Below are positions 51,713-60,409 of a stretch of 64,000 nucleotides of DNA, in pieces; position 1 is the first letter of the stretch, and each line of letters starts with the position of its first letter. The DNA is from Chryseobacterium joostei (GTDB taxonomy: Bacteria > Bacteroidota > Bacteroidia > Flavobacteriales > Weeksellaceae). Both the position numbers and the translations under genes were made by a program. The notes below the pieces were generated by a model. The model was given only the letters and a program-made list of their open reading frames with translations. It had not been told where the DNA came from and ran no database searches. The DNA is taken from assembly GCF_003815775.1 (NCBI RefSeq), contig NZ_CP033926.1, forward strand, positions 1,674,001 through 1,738,000, given 5' to 3'.

Positions 51713-52235
51713 GTTTAAATTTTATAAAGTTTTGGTTATTAGTTGATGTAAAATGTTTTAAATCATAAAATACAGTATCATTTTAAGGAAGTTTAATGAT
51801 TAAAAATCTTTTAATAAAATCCTGTCAATGGAGAAAAAAGTATGGTTTCCTACTCCTTCATATAGACTTGAAAATAAGAAGCAGTCATCTTTACTTTCCC
51901 ATATAAACAAATATTATAGCTCATGGAAAGCTATCGTATAATCTGGAATTGATTTATAAATAATGCAGGAATATTGCATTCCGATCTTTACCTTTTGAAA
52001 AGGCATAATAAGAGTAAGGGAATCTATTCATATTTTTTTCATTTGGTAGTGTAAAGCTAAAAAAAATAAATAAATTCTCCAATAAGTGATATTAATTTAT
52101 AAAAAAGAAAATGAGCTTTGGTAACCTAACTATTGAAAAATAGTTTAGCCCTAATGAAATCTAAAATAAAAAACAGCTTCATCAATTTTTGGCAAAAAAG
52201 CCTCCGAAATTTTCGGAGGCTTTTTATATTAAAAT
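51713..52235. other. 523-base gene-free region
   Basis: It contains the terminator of the efflux operon at its right end (52194-52225). The rest is AT-rich, with no RNA gene, repeat or plausible open frame that I can see. Confidence 0.5.
52194..52225 (-). terminator. Terminator of the efflux operon
   Basis: AAAAAAGCCTCCGAAA pairs with TTTCGGAGGCTTTTT around a very short loop, 11 bases after the emrB-like stop codon. Confidence 0.9.
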
Positions 52236-53813
52236 TTAGTGCATGGCTTCACTTAAATCTATTTTTTCTTTACTTTTCCTTTCTTTTATAAACAAAATGA
52301 ACGGAATACAAACTAAGAATGCAATTCCTAAATAAAGGAAGACATCCATATATGACAGTACCGTTGCCTGTTTAGTAACAGTAAGATCCAGCATTTTATA
52401 AGCAGCATTCATTGCCGCATCGGGAGTCATCCCTTTAGCCATGAAACTTGCCTTTAACGCACTTAATCTCTGCTGAACATCAAAGTCATTGGAATCCAAA
52501 TGAGAAATCAAATTGACTCTGTATTTTTGGCTGGCATTTGCGATAAATGTTGTAATTGCAGCGATCCCGAAAGATCCCCCCAACTGTCTCATCATCCCTG
52601 TAAATGCAGCTCCCTGACCAATTTCCTGACCTTTTAGCGTACTTAATGATAATGATGTGATCGGAATAAATAACAACCCTAATCCTGCTCCCCTTACCAT
52701 CAACATCCAGAAGAATGCTTCTTTACTGGTATCTGGAGTCAGAATTTTGTACCCCCAGAAGCTATAAACAAAGAATGTAAATAATCCTAAAGAAACAAGA
52801 ATCTGCTGTTTCACTCCTTTCGAAAGCAACCTACCAATAATAGGCATCATAAAGGCGGTCGTCAATGCAGCCGGAATCATCAATGCCCCCGACTCTAAAG
52901 CCGTCCATCCCAAAATACTCTGGGTATATAAAGGAACAATGAATGTTGACCCGTACAGACCAAATCCTAATACAAAGGACATCGCCGTTCCGATTCGTAA
53001 GTTCCCGTTCTTCAAAACTCTAAGCTCTACAATCGGATATTTGAAGGTAAGCTCTCGCCAAAGGAATAATATAAATCCTAATACTGCTGTCGCCGTAAAT
53101 GTGATGATCATTCCACTTTCAAACCAGTCTTCTTCATGTCCTCTTTCCAAAATAAACTGTAATGAACCAACCGTTACAGCCAGTAAAGCAATTCCTAACC
53201 AGTCTACATCTGAGGCTTTACGCTTCTCAGCATATTTCGGACTTTTTATAAACTGTAGTGTCATTAAAGTGGCTGCAATCCCGATAGGGATATTAATATA
53301 GAAAATATAAGGCCAGCTAAAATTATCTACAATATAACCTCCTAATGGCGGGCCTAATGTAGGACCAATAATTACTCCCAAACCATAAATAGCCTGAGCC
53401 ATACTTCTTTTTTCAACCGGGTATGATTCCGTGATGATGGTCTGCGATGTTACCAATAAGGCTCCACCTCCAATCCCCTGACACAATCTGAAAAATACCA
53501 GTTCCCAAATATTATCTGCATTACCACATAAGAATGAAAATACGGTAAAAATGATAATAGAGGCTGCAAAGTAATTTCGTCGTCCAAACTGTTGGGAAAG
53601 CCAGCTTGTCATTGGCACAATAATTACGTTACCAATGGCATACGCCGTAATTACCCATCCCACTTCGGAAAGTGTAGAGCCCAGGTTACCTTTCATCTCG
53701 TTCAAGGCAACGTTCACAATCGTGGAATCCACAATTTCCAGCAAAGCACAAAGAATCGCTGTGATTGTAATAATCACTCTTCGGGCTCCATATTCTACTA
53801 ATGAATCTTGCAT
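52236..53813 (-). CDS. DHA2-family drug efflux transporter (EmrB/QacA type)
   Basis: This 525-residue inner-membrane protein has about 14 helices. Motif regions are typical: W-V-I-T-A-Y-A-I-G-N near residue 53, L-S-Q-Q-F-G-R-R near residue 73, and G-x-x-x-G-P-x-L-G-P-P-L-G-G near residue 148. It exports hydrophobic drugs or metabolites by proton antiport. With the upstream HlyD and TolC genes it forms a tripartite pump across both membranes. A 134-base gap with heptamer repeats separates it from the HlyD gene. Confidence 0.92.
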   Translation of the reverse strand: MQDSLVEYGARRVIITITAILCALLEIVDSTIVNVALNEMKGNLGSTLSEVGWVITAYAIGNVIIVPMTSWLSQQFGRRNYFAASIIIFTVFSFLCGNADNIWELVFFRLCQGIGGGALLVTSQTIITESYPVEKRSMAQAIYGLGVIIGPTLGPPLGGYIVDNFSWPYIFYINIPIGIAATLMTLQFIKSPKYAEKRKASDVDWLGIALLAVTVGSLQFILERGHEEDWFESGMIITFTATAVLGFILFLWRELTFKYPIVELRVLKNGNLRIGTAMSFVLGFGLYGSTFIVPLYTQSILGWTALESGALMIPAALTTAFMMPIIGRLLSKGVKQQILVSLGLFTFFVYSFWGYKILTPDTSKEAFFWMLMVRGAGLGLLFIPITSLSLSTLKGQEIGQGAAFTGMMRQLGGSFGIAAITTFIANASQKYRVNLISHLDSNDFDVQQRLSALKASFMAKGMTPDAAMNAAYKMLDLTVTKQATVLSYMDVFLYLGIAFLVCIPFILFIKERKSKEKIDLSEAMH

Positions 53814-53822
53814 AATTTTTTG

Positions 53823-53877
53823 TACAATGTATTGATGTGAAAATTTTGTAAAACGTACAATGTAAAATGTATTGATG
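53823..53877 (+). repeat. TAYAATG heptamers as two direct copies
   Basis: TACAATG-TATTGATG (53823-53837) recurs 33 bases later as TACAATG-TAAAATG-TATTGATG (53856-53877). The second copy holds exactly one extra 7-bp unit. The repeats lie between the emrA- and emrB-like genes. Confidence 0.6.
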
Positions 53878-53947
53878 ATTTAAACGTTGGCTAAAACCAT
53901 TCATTTCAAATCATTCATAAGATCATTTTACCTCAATACATGAAGTA

Positions 53948-55051
53948 CTATTTCAGTGAAACCTCTGCTTTCACGTTCATCCCTGTTCTTAGTTTTTTGG
54001 CAATGCTAGGATCCAATTTTACAAAATCAATCTTAACAGGAAGTCTTTGCACTACTTTCACAAAGTTACCACTTGCATTATCCGGAGGAAGAATAGAGAA
54101 TGTAGAACCTGTAGCCGGAGAAAATGAACTTACAACTCCTTCAAATTCTTTATCAGGAAAAGCATCAATTTCAACTTTCACTTTTTGTCCCTCTACCATT
54201 TTATGAACCTGAGTTTCTTTGAAGTTGGCAACCACCCATTTCTGATCATTTTTAACTAAAGAAAACAACTGTGATCCTGCTTGTAAATATTGTCCGGCCT
54301 GAATAGGAACTTTGCCAACAAATCCATCTTCAGAAGCCAATATTACAGTATATGATAAGTTTAATTTTGCATTTTCAACATCTACTTCTCTTTGTTTAGC
54401 CACAGAACCTGCAACACTGATTTGTTGAGAGCTGGCAGCTGTTTGAGATGATGCGATATTAGTTTGCTGAGCAATTTGGTTTCTTTGGTCAACTAAAACC
54501 TGTAATTGCTTATCTGCTGTTTGTTTTGCAGCTAAAGCCTGCTCATATTGCTGCTCTGTAATGGAGTGATCCTTCACAAGATTGGCATATCTTTTCAAAT
54601 CCTGAGAGGTTTTCCAAACATTTACTTTTGCTGCTTCTATCTGTGCATTAGCAGTTACTACTGCTGCCTCAGAAGAACTGATATTTTTTGAAGTTGCAGT
54701 GGTAGAAGCTTCTGCATTTGAGATATTGCTTTTCGCTGTAGACAATGCTGCCTGGGCTTGTTCAAGAGCCATTTTCTGATCTCTGCTATCTAAAATAACC
54801 AAGGTATCCCCTTTCTTTACAAATTGATTATCTTTTACTTTAACTTCGGTTATATATCCTGAAATTTTAGAAATAACAGGAGACATATTTGAAGCAATTT
54901 GAGCATCATCAGTCTCTTCGTGATATTGTCCGTAAGTGTATGCTCTATAACCGTAGATTCCTCCACCGATTAAAACAACCGCCAAAATTATTGGAAAGAC
55001 TAAACTTTTTTTCTTTTTAGGTTCAGCCACTTGTTTATCATTATTTTCCAT
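53948..55051 (-). CDS. HlyD-family periplasmic adaptor (EmrA type)
   Basis: This 367-residue protein has one N-terminal membrane helix (about residues 15-37). It then has the E-T-D-D-A-Q-I motif typical of EmrA, a lipoyl half-motif (G-Y-I-T-E-V), a long Gln/Ala-rich coiled coil (about residues 85-215) and a second barrel part. It bridges the MFS pump to the outer-membrane channel. It starts 20 bases after tolC. Confidence 0.92.
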   Translation of the reverse strand: MENNDKQVAEPKKKKSLVFPIILAVVLIGGGIYGYRAYTYGQYHEETDDAQIASNMSPVISKISGYITEVKVKDNQFVKKGDTLVILDSRDQKMALEQAQAALSTAKSNISNAEASTTATSKNISSSEAAVVTANAQIEAAKVNVWKTSQDLKRYANLVKDHSITEQQYEQALAAKQTADKQLQVLVDQRNQIAQQTNIASSQTAASSQQISVAGSVAKQREVDVENAKLNLSYTVILASEDGFVGKVPIQAGQYLQAGSQLFSLVKNDQKWVVANFKETQVHKMVEGQKVKVEIDAFPDKEFEGVVSSFSPATGSTFSILPPDNASGNFVKVVQRLPVKIDFVKLDPSIAKKLRTGMNVKAEVSLK

Positions 55052-55071
55052 TGTTGGTATCGTTCTTAAGT

Positions 55072-56388
55072 TTATTTAATTGTTAAAGTTCCTGTAGTCT
55101 GTAATAGTTTTCTGTAGGCTAATGCTGCATCTGCTTTTGCATTGATAACTCCTACATTTGCTGAAATCTGAGCTGCGTCTGCATCCAATAATTCTGTCAT
55201 GGTGGCAAGACCGTTATCATATTTATTTTTTGTGATTCTGAAGTTTTCATTAGCCTGTTCAGCAGATTTTTCAAAAACAGCAATTTTCTTTTTAGAATAA
55301 TCTGTATTTTGATATTCTCTGTTTACATCAAGTTTAATGTTATCATTCAATAATTCATCTGTAGCTGCTAATTGCTTTTCTCTGGCTTGAGATTGCTTTA
55401 ATGATGAATTTTCTTTCCAGATATTAGACAGATTATAAGAAATCCCAACTCCTACATTCACCGCATTGTAAATCGTAAGAAACTTAGGAATATCTGCTGC
55501 CACATATCCTCCTGTAAATGCCAGGGATGGAAGATTCTCTGCCTTTGCAGACTTTGTTCCCAATTCTGCTGCCTTTCTTTGTTGTGCCAAAGCCTGTAGA
55601 TCCTTACGATTTTCTCTGGCTTCATTCACATAAAAGTCAACAGGTTTTACCTCAGAACCTTCTTCAATATAATTTTGGTCTACATCAATTTCTGTAGTTT
55701 CAGGAAGTCCTAATAACAGGTCAATATTGATGTTGGCAATATTATAATTATTCTTGGCTTCCAATAATTGAAGTTCAATGTTTGAAGTTTGGAGATTTGC
55801 CTTTAACCTGTCGTTTCTGGCTATTAATCCGTTGTTCTCCATTTTAAGGAAAGTTTCATCTCTCTTTTGTGAAGCAATAAGATTTTCTTCAAAAACCTTA
55901 ATAGCCTGGTTGGCTTTAAACAAATTATTGTAAGCCTGAGCTACATTGTAAGCAATGGCAATCTTGTCATTCTCCGTACTTAATTTTGAAGCTTCTACCA
56001 GATATTTTGCGGACTGAATACCATACTTGATTCTTCCGCCGCTGTAAATAGGTACACTAAGGTTTGCAGAACCATAAAGCACTTGGTGTACTTCCGGACC
56101 TCCTGCTCCACCTGATACTCCTGGAAGTTTAAGCTCTACGTTGGGTTTTATCGGAAGATACATATAGCTTCCTGAAACTTTCAATTCCGGAAGTTGTCTG
56201 TTTTTAGCCTCCAGAAGATCAGCTGTAGCCTCTTCGATCTTGGCTGCATCGATCTTGAGATTCTTGCTGTTCTGGATTCCCAGCTGCACAGCTTCGTCAA
56301 GAGAAAGATTTTTTTTCTCCTGAGCATTTGCATTTGCTATTCCTACGAATAGTGATAATGCAATCACTGAGTTATTTATTCTCTTCAT
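55072..56388 (-). CDS. TolC-family outer-membrane efflux channel
   Basis: This 438-residue protein has a signal peptide (...A-N-A-N-A-Q). Two repeated helical halves begin L-S-L-D-E-A-V-Q-L-G and V-N-E-A-R-E-N-R-K-D. The short Y-N-L-S-N-I-W segment near residue 310 fits the barrel. It forms the exit duct of the pump. Its start overlaps the TetR stop by 17 bases. Confidence 0.92.
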   Translation of the reverse strand: MKRINNSVIALSLFVGIANANAQEKKNLSLDEAVQLGIQNSKNLKIDAAKIEEATADLLEAKNRQLPELKVSGSYMYLPIKPNVELKLPGVSGGAGGPEVHQVLYGSANLSVPIYSGGRIKYGIQSAKYLVEASKLSTENDKIAIAYNVAQAYNNLFKANQAIKVFEENLIASQKRDETFLKMENNGLIARNDRLKANLQTSNIELQLLEAKNNYNIANINIDLLLGLPETTEIDVDQNYIEEGSEVKPVDFYVNEARENRKDLQALAQQRKAAELGTKSAKAENLPSLAFTGGYVAADIPKFLTIYNAVNVGVGISYNLSNIWKENSSLKQSQAREKQLAATDELLNDNIKLDVNREYQNTDYSKKKIAVFEKSAEQANENFRITKNKYDNGLATMTELLDADAAQISANVGVINAKADAALAYRKLLQTTGTLTIK

Positions 56389-57010
56389 AACCTAAAAGGT
56401 CTTTTAGTAAATGTTTTATATGTTTATTAAGTTCGGTATAGTATGTTTCGTCAAAAACATCATCTTCTGCTGTATCATTAAGGAATTCCTTATACATTTC
56501 CTTGGCATTGAATGCATAGAATAAAGTTCCGCTTATCGTAGAATGAAGCAGATAAATAGGAGGATTTTTTGTAAAAACACCACTCTTCAGCCCACTTTCC
56601 AATATTCGGGAATACATGGAAAGGAATGACATTTTGGTTTCCTTTAAAAACGCTACAATCTGCGGATTCTCTGCATGAAGCTGTTCTCTCTGCATAATCC
56701 TGTAAAAGCATTTTTGGGTTCTTATTCTATTGGAAAACTGGTCTATTATTTTCTCAATTTTCTGCCATTCATTAAGGTCAGTTCTCTCTACAATATCCTT
56801 TGAAAAAAACTGCCCCTCATTCATTCTGTATTCAACCAATTTTTCATAGAGTTTTTCCTTAGAACCAAAATAATACGAAATCATAGAGATGTTTACATTA
56901 GCCATTTTTGCAATTTCCCTGGTGGAAGTTCCATCGAAACCCTTTTCAGCAAAGAGCTTTTCAGCTGCAAACAATATATTTTCTTCTTTTGAAATCATGT
57001 CAGTGTCCAT
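56372..57010 (-). CDS. TetR/AcrR-family regulator of the efflux operon
   Basis: This 212-residue protein has an N-terminal helix-turn-helix (about residues 8-55: A-E-K-G-F-D-G-T-S-T-R-E-I-A ... I-S-Y-Y-F-G-S-K-E-K-L). The ligand domain contains several Tyr and Phe residues. It is first in the operon and overlaps tolC. A consensus promoter and an AATCAA-N4-TTGATT palindrome lie directly upstream, which suggests autorepression lifted by drug binding. Confidence 0.92.
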   Translation of the reverse strand: MDTDMISKEENILFAAEKLFAEKGFDGTSTREIAKMANVNISMISYYFGSKEKLYEKLVEYRMNEGQFFSKDIVERTDLNEWQKIEKIIDQFSNRIRTQKCFYRIMQREQLHAENPQIVAFLKETKMSFLSMYSRILESGLKSGVFTKNPPIYLLHSTISGTLFYAFNAKEMYKEFLNDTAEDDVFDETYYTELNKHIKHLLKDLLGYEENK

Positions 57011-57021
57011 TTTTCAGGGCG

Positions 57022-57052
57022 CAAATTTACATAAGTTTTCAACTGAATCAAA
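57022..57052 (-). promoter_or_regulatory. Full-consensus Bacteroidetes promoter of the efflux operon
   Basis: On the minus strand TTTG (57052-57049) is followed after exactly 19 bases by TAAATTTG (57029-57022). This fits the TTTG-N19-TAnnTTTG consensus. The ATG is 11 bases further on. Confidence 0.75.
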
Positions 57053-57061
57053 CGATTGATT
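57046..57061. promoter_or_regulatory. Palindromic operator candidate for the TetR protein
   Basis: AATCAA-ACGA-TTGATT is a perfect 6+6 inverted repeat covering the -33 element of the tetR-tolC-emrAB promoter. It is well placed for repression. An extra GATTGATT copy lies at about 57071-57078. Confidence 0.5.
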
Positions 57062-57240
57062 GGTTTTTTAAGATTGATTTAATTTATCAGGAATAAAAGA
57101 CAGCCTCTATGAAAGAATAAGGAAGTCATACAGAAAGGTTAAATTCACAGAAATAATGAATACAATTTTAAAGATTATTTAAATATTCTAAAACAATTCA
57201 AAAAAATTATTATTTTTATCGACTTTAAAAATTTTAAATC

Positions 57241-57474
57241 ATGAAAAAAATAATCTCAGTTCTGGCCATCAGTTTATTTGCATTTACTTATGCACAGGAA
57301 AAACCTAAAGAAGGCGGATGTTGTGCAGGAAAAGATAAGAAAGAATGCTCTGTAAAAGATAAAAAGGCATGTTCTGACGCTCACCATAAAGGTTGTGATG
57401 CAAAGATGAAAACAGCAGAAAATACTCCAAAGGCAAAAGATAAAAAAACTGTAAAGGAAAAAAAGGCAGCTTAA
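57241..57474 (+). CDS. Small secreted Cys/His-containing peptide
   Basis: This 77-residue protein has a signal peptide (...F-T-Y-A-Q) and a highly charged mature part of about 58 residues. It has five Cys (G-G-C-C-A-G, K-E-C-S, K-A-C-S, K-G-C-D) and an H-H pair, ending in a Lys-rich tail. It may bind metal ions or thiols in the periplasm. I do not recognise a named family. Confidence 0.7.
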   Translation: MKKIISVLAISLFAFTYAQEKPKEGGCCAGKDKKECSVKDKKACSDAHHKGCDAKMKTAENTPKAKDKKTVKEKKAA

Positions 57475-57498
57475 AATTATTATACCTTATAGAAAAAT

Positions 57499-57527
57499 AA
57501 AACTCCGGAAATTGTCCGGAGTTTTTT
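57499..57527. terminator. Bidirectional terminator
   Basis: AAAACTCCGGA pairs with TCCGGAGTTTT around a short loop with a T-run, between the convergent Cys-rich peptide and holB genes. Confidence 0.85.
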
Positions 57528-57528
57528 A

Positions 57529-58647
57529 TTATGTACTTTTATGAATATATCTCGATAGCTTTATCCCAAGATCAGTCCATACTATTTTAGGGTTTCCATT
57601 TCTGGTAAGATGCAGATCTGCAGTATTGATTTCTTCCAGAATACTTTCAATATTGGCCCCACTGATGAATTTTGAAAAACCCGCCCAGTTGAATCCATTG
57701 GCATTAATCTTTTTATATACCAAATTTTCTGACTGATAGTTCTGAAGAAGAGCAAGTCTGAAAATCTCAGAACAGTAATTTAAAAAATTCTTTTGCTTTT
57801 CCCTGTTCCAGCCGGCAATTTCTCTTGCCCATACAATAATGCTTCTAAGGTATTCAGGTTTCTTTTTTACCATAAAGGCATCACGAACCCATTGTACAAA
57901 TAGTTTTTCAAACTCATTGCTTTTATCCCCTGAATTCAGCAGTTTTATAGCTTCATTCAGATTTCCCTGTGCTTCATGAACAATCTCTCTTATTTTTTCA
58001 TCAGAAACAGAAAAGTTCTTTTTTAAATAATTTTCAAGGTCTTCATCATTAATTCTCGGAACCTCTACGATCTGGGTTCTGGAAAGAATGGTGGGAAGAA
58101 TATCATTGGTGTTTTCTGCAGTAAGAAGAATAATGGTTTTTGCCGGTGGCTCTTCCAGAAACTTTAGAAACTTATTGGAGGCGGCTACATTCATTTTATC
58201 AGCTCTCCAGACAATAAGCATCTTGGTTCCGCCCTCAAAGCTTTTTAGAGCAAATTTTTGGTTCTGGTCATCAATCTCATCTGCAGAAATGAAAAGTTGC
58301 TTGTTTTCAGACTCCAAAAAGGCAGTCCAGTCATCATAGCTTGCATAGGGAGATGCTAAAATCATTTCCCTAAATTCCTCGAATTTATTTTTGCTTAATG
58401 AATTTTTGTTGTCCGTAAAAACCGGAAAACTAAAGTGAAGGTCAAGATGATTAAGGTGCTCCACTTTTGAAGCGGCATGCTCATTTTCCTGATTCAAAAT
58501 TTCCTTAGCATAGGCCAAAACCATGGGTAATGTTCCGTAGCCTTCTTTTCCTACAAAAAGTTGGGCATGGCTCACTCTATTTTCGGTGATGCTTTCTCTA
58601 AGAAGTTTTTTCAGATTCCCCTGTCCGGCGATGTTCTCCCAATTCAT
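57529..58647 (-). CDS. holB: DNA polymerase III subunit delta' (clamp-loader subunit)
   Basis: This 372-residue AAA+-fold protein begins N-W-E-N-I-A-G-Q-G-N-L-K-K-L-L. It lacks a working P-loop, as expected for delta'. It contains K-M-N-V-A-A-S-N-K-F-L-K-F-L-E-E-P-P near residue 150 and the arginine-finger-like T-I-L-S-R-T-Q. It loads the sliding clamp with DnaX and delta. It is a single gene with a -7 at 58652-58659. Confidence 0.9.
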   Translation of the reverse strand: MNWENIAGQGNLKKLLRESITENRVSHAQLFVGKEGYGTLPMVLAYAKEILNQENEHAASKVEHLNHLDLHFSFPVFTDNKNSLSKNKFEEFREMILASPYASYDDWTAFLESENKQLFISADEIDDQNQKFALKSFEGGTKMLIVWRADKMNVAASNKFLKFLEEPPAKTIILLTAENTNDILPTILSRTQIVEVPRINDEDLENYLKKNFSVSDEKIREIVHEAQGNLNEAIKLLNSGDKSNEFEKLFVQWVRDAFMVKKKPEYLRSIIVWAREIAGWNREKQKNFLNYCSEIFRLALLQNYQSENLVYKKINANGFNWAGFSKFISGANIESILEEINTADLHLTRNGNPKIVWTDLGIKLSRYIHKST

Positions 58648-58651
58648 GTTC

Positions 58652-58659
58652 CAAAGATA
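58652..58659 (-). promoter_or_regulatory. -7 promoter element of holB
   Basis: The minus strand reads TATCTTTG (exact TAnnTTTG), 5 bases upstream of the ATG. This would leave almost no leader. Confidence 0.45.
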
Positions 58660-58817
58660 AAAAATCTTATTTCAATTTATAAAATTAAGTCGGTTTAATC
58701 TGTGATAAAAATCCCTTATATACATTTTAGGGCACTCCAAGCCCTATTATAGGAAACATCAATCATTTAATTAGAATAAATTTGAAATTAAATTGCGTAC
58801 AATTTAATTTTTGAAAA

Positions 58818-58825
58818 TACATTTG
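58818..58825 (+). promoter_or_regulatory. -7 promoter element of the aldehyde dehydrogenase gene
   Basis: TACATTTG matches TAnnTTTG. A TTG lies 22 bases upstream at 58793-58795. Confidence 0.5.
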
Positions 58826-58893
58826 CATTATAAATTTTAAGCTAACTTAATACAAAGAATTCAGCCAATTTTAATCATCAAAATAAATTAAAA

Positions 58894-60213
58894 ATGAATA
58901 AAGAATCCGAACAGAAAATAAGAGAGGTTTTTCAGCAACAGAAAGCATTTTTCAAAACCAATCAAACGAAAGATATAGAATTCAGAAAGGCCCAGTTAAG
59001 AAAATTCCGTGAAGTATTTTTAAATCACACGGATGCTCTTTGTCAGGCTTTGTTTATAGATTTGGGGAAAAGCCGAAAAGAAGCTGAATATGTGGAAATT
59101 CAAATTGTGATCAGTGAACTTGATTATTTTCTGGAAAATATAGATGAATGGGCAAAACCTACATCTGTCCCCTCAAAACAACATCCATCCGGCACCGAAG
59201 TCATCAGTAAGATCATGTATGAGCCGTACGGAGTGAATTACATCATCGGGCCATTTAATTATCCTGTTCAACTGACATTCAGCCCACTAATCGGAGCCTT
59301 GATTTCGGGAAATACTGCTATCTTAAAACCATCAGAAAATACCCCTCATGTTGCCAAAATCCTGGAAAAAATTGTGAAAGAGTCTTTTGAAGAGTCTTAT
59401 GTGACGGTGATTCAGGGAGCTATTGAAGAAAACACATTATTATTAAGCCTTCCTTTTGATTATATCTTCTTTACAGGAAGCCCGAATGTGGGGAAAATTG
59501 TAATGAAAGCTGCTGCTGAACAATTGATTCCTTTAGCCTTAGAGCTTGGAGGCAAGTCTCCTACCATTGTTCACAAAGATGCGGATCTTGATAAGGCAGT
59601 GGAAAGAATATCCTACGGAAAATGGATTAACTGCGGGCAAACATGTGTTGCTCCTGACTACATCTATATTCATGAGTCTGTAAAAAGTGCCTTTATTGAA
59701 AAATTCAAGGCTCATTTAAAAACCGTTTACAATGATGAATCTTTAGGAAAAATAGGAAAGATTGTGAGTCAGAATCAGATTAAGAATCTGGCTGGTTATC
59801 TGGAAGCAACTCCTGAAAAAGTAATCTATGGAGGAAACTACGATCTTGAAACCCGTCATTTTGAAGCTACTTTAATGGATCATATAAACTGGGACGATCA
59901 GATAATGCAGCAGGAAATTTTCGGACCTATACTTCCTATTATGACTTATCATGATATTAATGAGGCTCTGGAAGAAATTAATAATCGTCCAAAACCATTG
60001 GCTTTATATGTTTTTACAGAAGATCAGGAATTTGCAGATTATATTTTAAGCCATACAACAAGTGGTGATGCAGAAATCAACAGCACAATTATTCATGTAG
60101 GCTCTCATTATTTACCTTTTGGAGGTGTAGGAACTTCAGGAATGGGAAAATATCATGGAAGATTCAGCTTTGAAAGTTTTAGCCACAGCCGTTCTGTTCT
60201 TAAGGTGAAATAA
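58894..60213 (+). CDS. Aldehyde dehydrogenase, class-3 / fatty-aldehyde type
   Basis: This 439-residue enzyme has the catalytic Cys251 (C-G-Q-T-C-V-A-P-D-Y), Glu217 (L-E-L-G-G-K-S-P) and an F-T-G-S-P-N-V-G-K cofactor loop near residue 190. The length and C-terminal H-S-R-S-V-L fit class-3 aldehyde dehydrogenases (ALDH3, coniferyl aldehyde dehydrogenase, YwdH), which use NAD(P)+. It oxidises medium- to long-chain or aromatic aldehydes. It is a single gene. Confidence 0.9.
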   Translation: MNKESEQKIREVFQQQKAFFKTNQTKDIEFRKAQLRKFREVFLNHTDALCQALFIDLGKSRKEAEYVEIQIVISELDYFLENIDEWAKPTSVPSKQHPSGTEVISKIMYEPYGVNYIIGPFNYPVQLTFSPLIGALISGNTAILKPSENTPHVAKILEKIVKESFEESYVTVIQGAIEENTLLLSLPFDYIFFTGSPNVGKIVMKAAAEQLIPLALELGGKSPTIVHKDADLDKAVERISYGKWINCGQTCVAPDYIYIHESVKSAFIEKFKAHLKTVYNDESLGKIGKIVSQNQIKNLAGYLEATPEKVIYGGNYDLETRHFEATLMDHINWDDQIMQQEIFGPILPIMTYHDINEALEEINNRPKPLALYVFTEDQEFADYILSHTTSGDAEINSTIIHVGSHYLPFGGVGTSGMGKYHGRFSFESFSHSRSVLKVK

Positions 60214-60232
60214 TTCTATAAACCCTGTTACT

Positions 60233-60269
60233 AAAAAAAGGCCGTTATAGGATTATAAACGGTCTTTTT
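60233..60269 (+). terminator. Terminator of the aldehyde dehydrogenase gene
   Basis: AAAAAGGCCGTT pairs with AACGGTCTTTTT (one G-U pair), followed by a T-run. Confidence 0.75.
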
Positions 60270-60379
60270 GCTATAATAGAATTACTATTTTTATGAATAA
60301 AAAATTGCATTTTTCTCTTAAAGAAAGGCCCTTAACAAACTTTAACCACATATAATTTTTACAATTCATTAATATTTAA

Positions 60380-60387
60380 GATATTTG
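60380..60387 (+). promoter_or_regulatory. -7-like element of the omp-lptC-anmK operon
   Basis: GATATTTG, one mismatch from TAnnTTTG, lies 22 bases upstream of the ATG at 60410. Confidence 0.4.
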
Positions 60388-60409
60388 CGCATTGTTTTAA
60401 AAATAAAGA

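Noticed and set aside
51713..52193. Possible non-coding RNA or small gene in the 481 bases before the efflux terminator
   Set aside because: There is no tRNA-like fold, promoter-terminator pair or coding frame that I can support.
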